Assembly: GCF_000376105.1 (NCBI RefSeq)
Contig: NZ_AQWM01000031.1
Location: 1-44,531, forward strand
From: Asticcacaulis benevestitus DSM 16100 = ATCC BAA-896
GTDB taxonomy: Bacteria > Pseudomonadota > Alphaproteobacteria > Caulobacterales > Caulobacteraceae
Length of the DNA: 44,531 nt
Direction of reading: 5' to 3'
Under the pieces are notes generated by a model that did no database searches, had not been told where the DNA came from, and was given only the letters and a program-made list of their open reading frames with translations. Positions within the stretch are counted from its first letter, which is position 1. The number at the start of each line of letters is the position of its first letter. The translations under genes and the position numbers were made by a program. Positions 1 to 8,779 of this stretch are shown in pieces.

Positions 1-198
1 CTCGCTTTTTGCAGCCTTCTTGTCGCCCTCAAATAGGGCAGCCATGCCGTCCTGGGCTGCCTTCTTCCAGGTATTGATCTGGCTCGGGTGGACGCCGTAC
101 TTACTGGCCAGTTCAGACACCGTGCCTTCCTCACGAAGGGCAGCCATCGCCACCTTCGCCTTAAACTCAGGACTGTGTTTCTTGCGGATATTCTTCAT
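1..198 (-). CDS. IS3-family transposase OrfA, partial
   Basis: Translating the minus strand from the ATG at 196-198 gives a protein starting [20 protein letters not shown], followed by a helix-turn-helix segment with the words [20 protein letters not shown] and then [10 protein letters not shown]. This is the classic N-terminal DNA-binding domain of OrfA from IS3-family elements, with the PEFKAKVA and [10 protein letters not shown] signatures. The reading frame is open to the window edge, so the C-terminal part is missing. In such elements orfB, which carries the DDE catalytic domain, follows and is usually reached by a minus-one frameshift. It would lie outside the window. OrfA here probably supplies binding to the IS ends. 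Confidence 0.85.
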   Translation of the reverse strand, partial: MKNIRKKHSPEFKAKVAMAALREEGTVSELASKYGVHPSQINTWKKAAQDGMAALFEGDKKAAKSE

Positions 199-276
199 TT
201 AAACCCCTTGGCCGGTGGCCACTATAGGGGCAAGATTATATCTAAGCCAGCTGTCCAGTTTTCGGGGACCACCTCA
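1..276 (-). mobile_element. IS3-family insertion sequence, partial end
   Basis: The element enters from the left edge of the window and ends near 276. Read on the minus strand, its outer end begins TGAGGTGGTCCCCGAAAACT, which resembles the TG-starting terminal inverted repeats of IS3-type elements. It is followed by about 75 bases of leader and then the orfA start at 198. Only this end is inside the window, so neither the other inverted repeat nor a target-site duplication can be checked. The family call comes from the transposase OrfA sequence and the terminal motif together. Confidence 0.75.
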
Positions 277-563
277 ATATGCCTATGCGTGTCCGTCATC
301 ACCTACCTTACATGTGCTGGGCTATTCATCAGGGCCGTAGGAAATTACCTCACATTATATATAAGATTGTTCAATTTATGCAAATAAAACGCACGTGCGA
401 AAGGCTTGATAAAAGATAAATTTCTAGTTGATGATGATCATCCCAAACGCCATTGTGGCCGGGCGAGTGACGACGCCCGCCCCCTCACAAGTGACCAGCG
501 TCGAGGAACATCGCGGCGAGTATGGCAATTTTGCCGCAGGTTTGACGGAATGGCGAATTTTTA

Positions 564-577
564 TGCCACCGGTGTCA
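564..577. promoter_or_regulatory. Operator-like site A, pectin locus (imperfect)
   Basis: TGCCACCGGTGTCA is a 14-base near-palindrome that differs at one position from the perfect site at 664-677. It lies 100 bases upstream of that site and about 190 bases before the receptor start. Two sites in one upstream region would suit a dimeric LacI-type repressor. Binding is inferred only from the match to the other sites in this locus. Confidence 0.5.
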
Positions 578-663
578 TTTTCGCGTGGCTGTGCTCTTGC
601 CAGTCCAAAATTTCTATGTCTAGCTGTATAGTATCGACGTCTGCAGGGTCTTGTCACCCTGAA

Positions 664-677
664 TGACACCGGTGTCA
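664..677. promoter_or_regulatory. Operator-like site B, pectin locus (perfect palindrome)
   Basis: TGACACCGGTGTCA is a perfect 14-base palindrome about 90 bases before the TonB receptor start. Its TGACACCGGT core is shared with sites at 7635-7649 and 8814-8828, which flank the LacI-family regulator gene and kduI. LacI-family operators are typically palindromes with a central CG step, as here. The likely binder is the regulator encoded at 7712-8779, acting as a repressor relieved by a pectin breakdown product. This is inference from position and sequence. Confidence 0.7.
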
Positions 678-767
678 CAACAAGCCGAACCGGAGCTTGC
701 TCCATTCATATAAGCGGCCGAACGTACATACGAGCGGACCGCCGGCAAAAACGGGGAGTAGAAACCT

Positions 768-3761
768 ATGCTGAAAACGACCGGCGCCCGAGTTGCGTCC
801 AGATTTAACCGAGCCCTCGCCCTGAGTGGCTCTGTGGCGGCGATCGCGCTTGCCTTGGGTGCATTCTACAGCGCGCCTGCCGTCGCCCAGGAAACAACGC
901 CAGACGCAGCCCCCGTGGCGGCACCGGAAGACGACTCGACACTCGTTATCGTGACCGGCTTTCGCGGATCACTGCAGACCGCCATCAGCGAGAAGAAACG
1001 TTCCAATGACATGGTCGATGTGATCAAGTCGGAAGATATCGGCCAGTTTCCTGACCTCAACCTGGCGGAAAGCCTGCAACGCGTTCCGGGCGTCTCGATC
1101 GATCGCGATGGTGGTGAGGGCAAGCAGATCACCGTGCGTGGCCTTAATTCGGAGTTTTCCCGCACGCGCCTGAACGGTCTCGAAGCGCTCGCCACGACAG
1201 GTTCCAAGGATTCCTCCGGCGGCACCAACCGCGGGCGCGGTTTCGACTTCAACGTTTTCGCCGCGGATCTCTTCAACTCCCTGACCGTGCGCAAGTCGCT
1301 GTCGGCCGAAATCGAAGAAGGCTCGCTGGGCGCGACCGTCGATCTGCAGACCGCCCGTCCCTTCGATTACAAGGGCTTCACCCTGGCCGGCTCTCTGCAG
1401 GCGGGCTATAATGATGCGTCTGAAAAGGCCGAGCCACGCGGCACCTTCATGGTGTCAAACCGCTGGGCCGACGGCCGCCTGGGCGCCCTGCTCTCCGTTG
1501 CTTACGGCACCCGCACGGTTATCGAGGATTCAACCAATACGACGCGTTGGGAAAACGCTTATGCAGCGTCTAATGTGGGCCGTTTCCAGAGCTACAGCAC
1601 CAATGGCGGCACGACTTTCATCCCCATTGCGCCCTGCACACCCGCCGCGGCGGGCGTCTGCAACGTTGATGAAGGCCATGTCAGCGGCGCGGAGCCGCTT
1701 AATCCGGCCCTGACGGGCGAAGCGCAAAAAATCAGCCGCGCCGAACATCCGCGCATTCCGCGCTACAATCACTTCGAGACGGAACAGAAGCGTCTGGGCG
1801 TCACCGCCGCCTTCCAGATGCGGCCGAACCCCGCCACCCTGTTCACCCTGGAGGGCATGTATGCCACGTTTGGTTCGAACCGCGACGAATGGGAAATCGA
1901 GGCTATTTCGTTCAGCCGCTCCGGACAGGGCCTGCCGAAGACAGATGTCTATGATTACACCATCGACGACGAAGGCACGTTGGTAAAAGGTTCCTTCAAC
2001 GATGTCGATATCCGCTCAGAGCATCGTTACGACGAACTGAAGACCACCTTCCAGCAGCTTAACCTGACCTGGGATCAGAACTGGGGTGATCGTCTGACTT
2101 CCAAACTGTTGCTGGGCGCCTCCAATTCGCTGCAGGACAATCCGGAGCAGACCACTTTCACGTTCGAATCGTATGATGTCGATGGCTATAGCTACGACTA
2201 TACCAACATGACCAGCCCGACCTTTACCTATGGCACGTCATCGACCGGCTGCAACCCTGATCAGGCGTGTTACTGGACCTATTCCAGCAGCACCGGCAAA
2301 GGTGACGCCTCCCTCATTCGCCTGCGGCCGCAAAGCGTGGAAAACGGTTTCGCCACCGCCAAGCTTGACCTCAAGTATGAGCTTAACGACCATTTCGACC
2401 TCAAAGGCGGCGTGTCCAGCAAGAAGTACGAGTTCACCTCGACCGAATTTGGCCGGTACACGACCCTCCCCCCTGCCCCTGCCCTTGCCCGCAACGAAAA
2501 CGCCACCGGCGCCATCGTCGCGGCTATCAATGGCGATATTGCCGGCTATTCCGAGACCGTTACCGTCAATGGCAACAGTTACCTGATACCGAATCTCGAC
2601 AAGATCCGCGGTAAGTTCGATTATAACTGCAACTGCACGAACAGCTACGGCACCTTCACGGTCAACAACACCAACTCTTCGTCGCGAACCGGCAACCGTA
2701 ACGCCCAGGAAATCGATACAGCCTATTACCTCCAGGCCGACTTCAACGGGCAACTGGGCTCCATGCCTTTCCGCGGCAATATCGGTACGCGTGAGGTGCG
2801 CACCCAAGTCTCGGTGAGCGGCTATGTCGGCACCGCTTCGTCCTCGGTCCTGACCACGATCGAACGCAACTACAAAGACTCCCTGCCCGCGTTCAACGTG
2901 ATGATCGAGCCGCTCGAAAACCTGTATCTGCGCTTTGCCGCCGCCAAGACGATGGCGCGCCCGACCCTGTTGTCCATGACGCCTGGCGGTGGCTCGATCA
3001 GCACCACGAACAAGACCATCACCACGGGCAATCCCTACCTCGAACCCACGCGCGCCAACACGATGGACGTCTCCATCGAGTGGTATCCGGACCGTGATAC
3101 GCTCGTGACGCTTGGCATCTTCCAGAAGGAACTGAAGAGCTATATTCAGTCGCGCGTGCAAAGTTTAAAGCTGAGCGAACTGGGCTACAACTACGCTGAT
3201 CTGGGTGAAACCAGTGACGTGGCCTATCTCGTCACCACACCTGTCAACACACCGGGCGGTGATCTGAAGGGCTATGAGCTCAACCTGCAGAAGCCGTTTA
3301 CCTTCCTGCCGGGCTTCCTCGGTCGCACCGGCGGCATCCTGAACTTCACCCACGTTGAATCCAGGATCCAGTACTATACCTCGCCGACCGCCACGACGAC
3401 GACCGAAGCCGATCTTCTCGGCCTCTCACCCAATGCCTGGAACGCGACGCTCTACTATGAGGGGGAAGCCTTCTCGGGCCGGGTCGCCGCCTCCTATCGG
3501 GATGGCTACCTGTCTCTGCTCGCGCCGGGTTCCTCGGCTGATTTCTGGGGTAAGCACGAGACCCTCAATATCGACGCCCAGCTCACCTGGAAGATCAACA
3601 GCCATCTGACGGCCGTGCTCGAAGGCATCAACCTGACCAACGAGCCCGACGATCGCTACATCGCTTACAACACGGCTCAGGGCAATACGGCCCAGAACCT
3701 TCTGTATGACTACGGCACCTCAGGCCGCCAGTATTACTTCGGCCTGCGCTACAAGTACTAG
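768..3761 (+). CDS. TonB-dependent outer-membrane receptor (pectin locus)
   Basis: The protein has 997 residues. It starts with a signal peptide (hydrophobic core around 18-38, likely cut after AVA at 40). A short acidic linker leads to a TonB-box-like stretch, TLVIVTGFRGSLQ, near 57-70. The plug domain follows, with SEDIGQFPDLNLAESLQRVP, VSIDRDGGEG and the ITVRGL motif, and then a long beta-barrel rich in aromatic-ended strands, finishing in GLRYKY. This is the large Caulobacter/Xanthomonas type of TonB receptor, which usually imports oligosaccharides using energy passed on by TonB-ExbBD. Its position ahead of pectin esterase and lyases and behind two operator sites suggests oligogalacturonides or rhamnogalacturonan fragments as cargo; the ligand is inferred. 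An intrinsic terminator follows, so the downstream enzymes may be partly separate in expression. Confidence 0.93.
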   Translation: MLKTTGARVASRFNRALALSGSVAAIALALGAFYSAPAVAQETTPDAAPVAAPEDDSTLVIVTGFRGSLQTAISEKKRSNDMVDVIKSEDIGQFPDLNLAESLQRVPGVSIDRDGGEGKQITVRGLNSEFSRTRLNGLEALATTGSKDSSGGTNRGRGFDFNVFAADLFNSLTVRKSLSAEIEEGSLGATVDLQTARPFDYKGFTLAGSLQAGYNDASEKAEPRGTFMVSNRWADGRLGALLSVAYGTRTVIEDSTNTTRWENAYAASNVGRFQSYSTNGGTTFIPIAPCTPAAAGVCNVDEGHVSGAEPLNPALTGEAQKISRAEHPRIPRYNHFETEQKRLGVTAAFQMRPNPATLFTLEGMYATFGSNRDEWEIEAISFSRSGQGLPKTDVYDYTIDDEGTLVKGSFNDVDIRSEHRYDELKTTFQQLNLTWDQNWGDRLTSKLLLGASNSLQDNPEQTTFTFESYDVDGYSYDYTNMTSPTFTYGTSSTGCNPDQACYWTYSSSTGKGDASLIRLRPQSVENGFATAKLDLKYELNDHFDLKGGVSSKKYEFTSTEFGRYTTLPPAPALARNENATGAIVAAINGDIAGYSETVTVNGNSYLIPNLDKIRGKFDYNCNCTNSYGTFTVNNTNSSSRTGNRNAQEIDTAYYLQADFNGQLGSMPFRGNIGTREVRTQVSVSGYVGTASSSVLTTIERNYKDSLPAFNVMIEPLENLYLRFAAAKTMARPTLLSMTPGGGSISTTNKTITTGNPYLEPTRANTMDVSIEWYPDRDTLVTLGIFQKELKSYIQSRVQSLKLSELGYNYADLGETSDVAYLVTTPVNTPGGDLKGYELNLQKPFTFLPGFLGRTGGILNFTHVESRIQYYTSPTATTTTEADLLGLSPNAWNATLYYEGEAFSGRVAASYRDGYLSLLAPGSSADFWGKHETLNIDAQLTWKINSHLTAVLEGINLTNEPDDRYIAYNTAQGNTAQNLLYDYGTSGRQYYFGLRYKY

Positions 3762-3783
3762 ACGACTGAACGCCCATACATCT

Positions 3784-3814
3784 GGGGCGCCGGATCCGTC
3801 CGGCGCCCCTTTTT
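3784..3814 (+). terminator. Rho-independent terminator after the TonB receptor
   Basis: An 11-base perfect stem (GGGGCGCCGGA paired with TCCGGCGCCCC) with a 4-base loop is followed directly by TTTTT. It lies 22 bases after the receptor stop and 37 bases before the next start. It probably reduces read-through into the esterase and lyase genes, so the receptor would be the most abundant product. Confidence 0.9.
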
Positions 3815-3851
3815 ATGAGCAAGGCGTTCTGCCATGAGAAGAGGATTGCAC

Positions 3852-4736
3852 ATGTCCTATAACCGTCGCTGGCGCTCATATATGAAAACCTGGCTCGCGG
3901 CTTTGGCTTTTGCAGTCCTAACGACGGGGGCCTGTGCCCAGACGCCACCCCTGACCGATGTTGACGCCCGCGCACAGACCAGGAAGATCACGGCGGTCAG
4001 GATCATTCTGGTCGGCGATTCGACCACGGCGGTGCAAAGCGGCTGGGGCGGCGCCTTTTGCGCCGACCACGTGACGTCTTTTGCCGCCTGCCTCAATCTG
4101 GCGCGCGGCGGACGCTCCAGCTATAGCTACCGCGCCGAAGGGTCGTGGGACATCGCGCTGGCCGAAATGCGTTCCGGCAGCTATGCCAAAACCTGGGTGC
4201 TGATCCAGTTCGGTCATAACGACCAGCCGGGAAAGGCAGGGCGCTCGACTAACCTGCAAACCGAATTTCCCGCCTTTCTCCGCCAGTATGTCAGCGATGT
4301 GCGCTCTGCCGGTGCCATACCGGTCCTCGTCACCCCCCTGACCCGCCGCGGCTTTAAGGACGGTCAGCTCCAGGACGACCTTGCCCCGTGGGCCGCCGCC
4401 ACGCGCCAGATCGCCGCCGACATGCAGGTGCCGCTGATTGATCTCTACGCCCGCAGCCGGCAGGTGGTGCAGGCGCTCGGTCCGGTTCAGGCCATGACTC
4501 TGGCCCAGGCATCGCCACCGCCCGAACGGGTGGCGGCCGCTGAAACGGGCACGACGATATCGGCGCCGGTTTCAACGCCAGCGAAGGCCCCGACGCCGTT
4601 CGACCAAATGGCCTTCGCCAAACCATCTTTTGATGACACCCATCTTGGCAAGACCGGCGCTGCGGCCATTTCCGGTCTTGTCAGTGAAGAGCTATCGAAA
4701 GCCGTGCCCGAACTACGTCCCTATATCATCCCCTGA
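3852..4736 (+). CDS. Rhamnogalacturonan acetylesterase-like SGNH hydrolase (CE12 type)
   Basis: This is a secreted esterase that probably removes acetyl groups from pectin, opening it to the neighbouring lyases. The chosen start gives 294 residues and is preceded by AGAAGAGGA six bases upstream; an ATG at 3834 is in frame but lacks such a site. A signal peptide spans about residues 8-29, ending GACAQ. SGNH blocks are visible: GDSTT with the nucleophile Ser57, a Gly in the LARGGRSS stretch, GHND with Asn123, and a C-terminal DDTH with the Asp261...His264 pair. The spacing and the FGHNDQPGK and THLG words are typical of CE12 rhamnogalacturonan acetylesterases. The gene overlaps a short tandem repeat at its stop and is followed 54 bases on by a PL10 lyase. 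Confidence 0.88.
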   Translation: MSYNRRWRSYMKTWLAALAFAVLTTGACAQTPPLTDVDARAQTRKITAVRIILVGDSTTAVQSGWGGAFCADHVTSFAACLNLARGGRSSYSYRAEGSWDIALAEMRSGSYAKTWVLIQFGHNDQPGKAGRSTNLQTEFPAFLRQYVSDVRSAGAIPVLVTPLTRRGFKDGQLQDDLAPWAAATRQIAADMQVPLIDLYARSRQVVQALGPVQAMTLAQASPPPERVAAAETGTTISAPVSTPAKAPTPFDQMAFAKPSFDDTHLGKTGAAAISGLVSEELSKAVPELRPYIIP

Positions 4737-4772
4737 AGCATCCCCTGAAGCATCCCCCGAAGCATCCCCTGA
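4727..4772 (+). repeat. Tandem 12-base repeat across the esterase stop codon
   Basis: The unit CATCCCCTGAAG occurs about four times in a row (4727-4738, 4739-4750, 4751-4762 with one change, and an incomplete fourth copy). The stop codon TGA of the esterase is inside the first unit. Because 12 is a multiple of three and every unit carries the same TGA or its CGA variant in phase, changes in copy number would not extend the protein. The repeat fills the gap before the lyase ribosome binding site. Confidence 0.85.
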
Positions 4773-4790
4773 GTGTCCGGAGTTTGGACC

Positions 4791-6101
4791 ATGATCTTGC
4801 GAGCCTTTGCGCTTTGCAGCCTCACGGCAGCCCTTGTGGCAGCGCCTGCCTTCGCGACCGTCGTCGGCGTCAATCGTCCACCCCAGGCGATTACGCTTCA
4901 GCGCATCGCCGACCTTGCGCCGGAACAGCAACCGGCCTGGCGCGCCTATCTCGACCGCTCCGTGGCGCAGATGAAGGCGGACCGTTCCGCACTCGCGGCC
5001 GAGGGACCGCCTTCGCACATTCCGGCCATGATGCTGCGGGGTGACAGCGAAAAGACCATGCCGCTTGATGAGGCGCCAGCTTGGTACTTTACGCCGCAAG
5101 CCCGGCATATCGCTGATGTCATCGTCAGTTTTCAGACCCCTGCCGGCGGATGGAGCAAGAACCAGCCGCGTGATGGCGCCCTACGTGTGCCCGGCCAGCC
5201 CTACGCCGGCGCTGAAGGCACGCATGACGTGGCGTCGAAAGGAGCCGAAGCGGCGCAGGACACAAGCTGGCATTATGTCGGCACGCTGGATAATGACGCC
5301 ACCATCACCGAGCTGCGGTTTCTCGCCCGCATCATAACCGCCCTCCCCGCCGATGACCGGACCGCTTACCGTGTGGCCTTTGAAAAAGGCGTGGGCTATC
5401 TGTTGAACGCCCAATTCCCCAATGGCGGATGGCCACAGATCTGGCCGCTCGAAGGCGGCTACCATGACGCCATCACCTATAATGATGATGCTATGGTCCA
5501 TGCCAGCGAACTGATGTCGGCGATTGCCAGCGGCGCCGGTGATTACGCTTTTGTCCCCGAAGGATTGCGCCGAAGGGCGGCAGATGCCCGCGATCAGGCC
5601 ATTGCCTGCATCCTGGCCACGCAGGTGAGCGTGGCGGGCCGTCGCACCGTTTGGGGCCAGCAACACGACGCGCTCACCGAACGGCCGGTAGCTGCCCGCA
5701 ATTTCGAGCCCGACGCACTCTCTAGTTCTGAAAGCGCCAGCCTGCTCCTCTATATGATGACCCTGCCCGAACCCTCGCCCGCAATGACGGCGGCGGTGCA
5801 TGAGGGGGTGGCGTGGCTGCACGAAGTCGCCCTTCACGACGTGGCGTGGACCGATGGCGGCGACAAGACGGCCGGCCGCCGGTTGATCGTCAGCCCCGGC
5901 GCGCCGGATCTGTGGGCGCGCTATTATGTGGCCGCCTCCGGAAAGCCTATATTCGGCGACCGCGACAAAAGCCTGCACGACGATGTCAACGAGATCAGTC
6001 TGGAACGCCGCAACGGGTATAGCTGGTTTAACACCGCGCCCCTGAAGGTCTTCAAGGCCTACGCCAGATGGCGCCTCGCCCATCCGGATACCAGACCATG
6101 A
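4791..6101 (+). CDS. Pectate lyase, polysaccharide lyase family 10
   Basis: The enzyme cleaves polygalacturonate by beta-elimination, giving unsaturated oligogalacturonides. It has 436 residues from the ATG at 4791, which follows CCGGAG at a good distance; an in-frame GTG at 4773 is less likely. A signal peptide covers about residues 1-22 (ends APAFA). Family marks are FQTPAGGWSKN, the LDNDATITELRFLARI helix, the FPNGGWPQIWPL block, HDAITYNDDAMVHA, and a C-terminal FEPDALSSSESASLL block where PL10 enzymes keep substrate-binding residues. The fold is an (alpha/alpha)-barrel. The gene is convergent with the PL1 lyase, with a hairpin between them. No carbohydrate-binding module is attached. Confidence 0.9.
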   Translation: MILRAFALCSLTAALVAAPAFATVVGVNRPPQAITLQRIADLAPEQQPAWRAYLDRSVAQMKADRSALAAEGPPSHIPAMMLRGDSEKTMPLDEAPAWYFTPQARHIADVIVSFQTPAGGWSKNQPRDGALRVPGQPYAGAEGTHDVASKGAEAAQDTSWHYVGTLDNDATITELRFLARIITALPADDRTAYRVAFEKGVGYLLNAQFPNGGWPQIWPLEGGYHDAITYNDDAMVHASELMSAIASGAGDYAFVPEGLRRRAADARDQAIACILATQVSVAGRRTVWGQQHDALTERPVAARNFEPDALSSSESASLLLYMMTLPEPSPAMTAAVHEGVAWLHEVALHDVAWTDGGDKTAGRRLIVSPGAPDLWARYYVAASGKPIFGDRDKSLHDDVNEISLERRNGYSWFNTAPLKVFKAYARWRLAHPDTRP

Positions 6102-6137
6102 CACCCAACCGCGCCCGGTCATGGTCTATGTTCGAAA

Positions 6138-6164
6138 AGGTGCCCTTCATCCAAGAGGGCACCT
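6138..6164. terminator. Hairpin between convergent lyase genes
   Basis: A 9-base perfect stem (AGGTGCCCT with AGGGCACCT) with a 9-base loop lies in the 72-base gap between the two convergent lyases. On the minus strand it is followed by TTTT, so it suits termination of the PL1 transcript; on the plus strand there is no T run. Confidence 0.65.
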
Positions 6165-6173
6165 GAAGCGGCC

Positions 6174-7547
6174 TCAGTGCTTGGGCGCGGAGTGCGCGAA
6201 CAAGGAGGCCCAGCCAGCTTTCGGACTCATATCGTCGAGATTCCAGTCGGCTTGAACGAAGGCTTGCTGCGTCGGTTTGTATTGGGGATAGCCGTAGTAG
6301 TTCTGTGCTTCGGAATCGATGATTTCGCCACGTCCTTCGGCCACATCCGACAACAGCTTGAAATCGACATCGTCGCGATCCCACGGGCGGGCGCCCGCCG
6401 CACCATAGATTTCGTCTTCCAGGCGCGCCGCGGGCATGATGCGGATATCGCCCGGCAGATAGGGCGTCTGTGCTTTGATAATTTTCGCCGAGCCGGTCGT
6501 ATACCGCCCCGTCTGGGGCACCGCCTGACCGTTCGGATCGACGGCGATATTGTCGCGCATATACAGCGAGACGTCGCCCTCCCCCCCCAGCGAGAACAGA
6601 GGCGTCCCCGCCACGGTATCCGGTCCCTGACGATAGACGTTGCCGATCAGCGTGATCACCCCGGTTTCGAACGGATAGGTTTCCCATTCATGGCCGATGA
6701 GGTTGTAATGGATGGCCTTGCGCTTGGGATTGTAGATCATCGAATTGACCTCGGCGGCATGGACGCCGCCTTTGAACAAGGCGTTGCGCTCCTCGTTGGA
6801 GGCGTAAAGATTGGCGTAAAGCAAGATGCCGGTAGCGTTGTCGTGGATCAGCCCACCCTTGGAGTGTTCGCCCTTGTTATGCGTGGATTTCGCCAGGCCT
6901 TCATAGACCAGATTGTTGCTGTAGGTGATGTCGTGCGAGGTATTTTGCCGCCACTCGGTGATGTTGGCGCCTTTGAATCGCGGACCGGAAGCCGACAGGT
7001 TCTCGTCGGTCGCCCAGGAAAAGCTGCAGTGGTCGACGATGACATTGTAGGCGCCGTTGGTCGACAGGCCATCGGCGTTCCAGCCGCTTTTCTTCGCATG
7101 TCCCGCCTCGCCGGTGCGGATCATGACGTGCTGCATGATGACGTCATGCGTAGCGATATTGAACTCGCCGCGTATAAAGGTAATACCCGGCGAAGGCGCG
7201 GTTTGGCCAGCAATGGTGAGGTAGGGATTTTTGACGCGAACCGAGTCGTTGCCGAGATCTACGACCCCGCCGACCTCAAAAACGACGATGCGTGGTCCCT
7301 CGGCTTCCACCGCCGCGCGGAACGACCCAGGCCCTTCGGCGTTCAGCGTGGTGACGCGAAGAATCCGCCCGCCCTTGCCGCCTTTGGTCGCCTTGGCCCA
7401 CCCCAGAACGTCATAGGTGGCACGGTTGAGATGAACCTCTGGCGCCTTGGCTGAATCCCGGGCCTTGGATGGGGTTGCGGCCATAGGTATGGCCGGCAAG
7501 GCCAGAGCCACAAAACTGCACAGCAAAAGCATTTTTCGGAACGACAT
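6174..7547 (-). CDS. Secreted pectate lyase-like protein, polysaccharide lyase family 1
   Basis: A right-handed parallel beta-helix lyase that probably cleaves homogalacturonan with calcium. From the ATG at 7545-7547, chosen because GAAAGGGAAG lies just upstream, it has 457 residues. A signal peptide covers about residues 1-24. The sequence shows the repeating beta-helix pattern: TTLNAEGPGSFRAAVEAEGP, FEVGGVVDLG, the NPYLTIAGQTAPSPGI turn, then VIVDHCSFSWATDENLS, which corresponds to the VWIDHC-type calcium/active-site block of PL1. The gene is divergent from the LacI regulator, and an operator-like site sits in their shared upstream region. Substrate preference (pectate or pectin) cannot be told from sequence alone. 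Confidence 0.87.
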   Translation of the reverse strand: MSFRKMLLLCSFVALALPAIPMAATPSKARDSAKAPEVHLNRATYDVLGWAKATKGGKGGRILRVTTLNAEGPGSFRAAVEAEGPRIVVFEVGGVVDLGNDSVRVKNPYLTIAGQTAPSPGITFIRGEFNIATHDVIMQHVMIRTGEAGHAKKSGWNADGLSTNGAYNVIVDHCSFSWATDENLSASGPRFKGANITEWRQNTSHDITYSNNLVYEGLAKSTHNKGEHSKGGLIHDNATGILLYANLYASNEERNALFKGGVHAAEVNSMIYNPKRKAIHYNLIGHEWETYPFETGVITLIGNVYRQGPDTVAGTPLFSLGGEGDVSLYMRDNIAVDPNGQAVPQTGRYTTGSAKIIKAQTPYLPGDIRIMPAARLEDEIYGAAGARPWDRDDVDFKLLSDVAEGRGEIIDSEAQNYYGYPQYKPTQQAFVQADWNLDDMSPKAGWASLFAHSAPKH

Positions 7548-7634
7548 GCGCTTCCCTTTCATTGACCCTGTAATGACTTTATCGTCTTTTTCGGAGCGCC
7601 GTTGCAATCGAGGCGTGACGTCCGCAGATTATTA

Positions 7635-7649
7635 TGGTAACCGGTGTCA
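7635..7649. promoter_or_regulatory. Operator-like site C in the divergent PL1/regulator gap
   Basis: Read on the minus strand this is TGACACCGGTTACCA, identical over 15 bases (16 with the preceding A) to the site at 8814-8828. It lies 88 bases upstream of the PL1 start and about 62 bases before the regulator start. That suits joint control of both divergent genes, including autoregulation. The site overlaps an upstream in-frame ATG at 7634, which argues that translation of the regulator begins further downstream. Confidence 0.75.
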
Positions 7650-7711
7650 TAAGCGTAAAACAAGGCTTTTGCAAGAAGCAGAATTCGGGAGCGCTCTTTA
7701 AACCGAGCCCA

Positions 7712-8779
7712 ATGGATAAGATGACGGACACGATCGAAGCCTTTCTAAGCCTGCGCAGGAAAGCCACCATCAATGATGTGGCGCGGCTGGCCGGTGTGTC
7801 GAAAAAAACGGTTTCGCGTGTCATCAACAATTCACCGAGCGTGCACGCTCGAACGCGTGATGCGATCAGCGAGGTGATCGCCCGCATCAGCTTTCAGCCC
7901 GATCCGCAGGCGCGTGGCCTGGCTTTTCGCCGGTCATTTCTGATCGGCCTGATCTACGATAATCCCAACGCGCAATATATCGTCAACATGCAGATGGGTG
8001 TCCTGGACCGCTTGCGCGGCACAGGCAACGAACTGGTGGTTCACCCCTGCGACTGGCGCAGCGACGACTTCATACCCGAATTGCGTCAGTTTCTGGAACA
8101 CCAGCGGCTGGCGGGCGTCATCATCCTGCCGCCGATTGCCGAAGACCGCCGCCTGCTCGATCTGCTCGATGAGATGGAGGTGCCGCGCGTCAGGGTCACG
8201 GCGCGCGCTGGCGCCAGCAACCAGCCCACCATTTCTGGCCAGGAAATTGTTTCGCATGACCACATCGGCTGCGCCGAAGCCAGCGCCCATATAGCCCTTC
8301 TCGGTCATCGCCGCATCGGCTATATCGGCGGCAATCTCGACTACCCTTCGGCGCACGAACGCCGACGTGGCTTTGACGCAGGCCTGGCCCAACACGGCTG
8401 CGCCATCGCGCCCGATCTCGACGAAGGCGGCAATTACAGCTTCGCTTCCGGTTATGAAGCGGGCCAGCGTCTGCTGACGCGGCCCGATCGCCCGACCGCC
8501 ATTATCTGCGCCAATGATGAAATGGCTGCTGGCGCCTACAAGGCGGCCTATGAAAGCGGCTTGCGTATACCGCAAGACCTGACGGTGGTCGGTTTTGACG
8601 ATGCGCCGATTGCCGATCGCCTGTCGCCGCCCCTGACCACGGTGCGCCTGCCGACGCGCGACATGGCCCGCATGGCCGCCAACCTCCTGATTTCACCAGA
8701 ACCATCCACCATTTCGCACCTGCAAGTCGATTCCAAACTTGTGGTGCGTGGCTCCTCGGCTAAAGCGCCCAATCCTTAG
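7712..8779 (+). CDS. LacI-family transcriptional regulator of the pectin locus (KdgR-like role)
   Basis: From the ATG at 7712 the protein has 355 residues. The N-terminal HTH is clear: ATINDVARLAGVSKKTVSRV, then the hinge with DPQARGLA, then a periplasmic-binding-protein-like effector domain (LIGLIYDNPN, ASAHIALLGHRRIGYIGGN, PTAIICANDEMAAGAY, LTVVGFDDAPIADRLSPPLTTV). In-frame ATGs exist at 7634 and 7724; the 7634 start would place an operator inside the coding region. The gene sits between the PL1 lyase and kduI, with identical inverted operator copies on both sides. The likely role is repression of the pectin genes relieved by KDG or a related intermediate. The effector is inferred from context. 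Confidence 0.9.
   Translation: MDKMTDTIEAFLSLRRKATINDVARLAGVSKKTVSRVINNSPSVHARTRDAISEVIARISFQPDPQARGLAFRRSFLIGLIYDNPNAQYIVNMQMGVLDRLRGTGNELVVHPCDWRSDDFIPELRQFLEHQRLAGVIILPPIAEDRRLLDLLDEMEVPRVRVTARAGASNQPTISGQEIVSHDHIGCAEASAHIALLGHRRIGYIGGNLDYPSAHERRRGFDAGLAQHGCAIAPDLDEGGNYSFASGYEAGQRLLTRPDRPTAIICANDEMAAGAYKAAYESGLRIPQDLTVVGFDDAPIADRLSPPLTTVRLPTRDMARMAANLLISPEPSTISHLQVDSKLVVRGSSAKAPNP

Larger units (their letters stand above)
277..767. other. Intergenic region between the IS end and the first TonB receptor
   Basis: About 490 bases hold no ORF with family resemblance; the short frames here are out of phase with each other and look random. The part near 340-430 is AT-rich. The region near 564-577 and 664-677 holds two operator-like palindromes described separately. 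A good Shine-Dalgarno (GGGGAG) lies just before the receptor ATG at 768. I could not assign a convincing promoter. Confidence 0.6.

Noticed and set aside
2238..3161. A 307-codon minus-strand frame inside the first TonB receptor
   Set aside because: It is a shadow of receptor barrel codons with no start signal or homology.
4773..4790. GTG start six codons before the PL10 ATG
   Set aside because: The ATG at 4791 has a well-placed CCGGAG and starts a normal signal peptide.
5181..6122. A 313-codon minus-strand frame opposite the PL10 lyase
   Set aside because: No motif, no ribosome binding site, and it overlaps a confident plus-strand gene.
6177..7454. A 425-codon plus-strand frame opposite the PL1 lyase
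   Set aside because: The lyase on the minus strand has a signal peptide and clear family motifs; the plus frame is composition-driven and has no domain.
7634..7711. Upstream in-frame start for the pectin LacI regulator
   Set aside because: It would put the operator-like site at 7635-7649 inside the gene and adds 26 residues not typical of LacI proteins; the ATG at 7712 gives a normal N-terminus.
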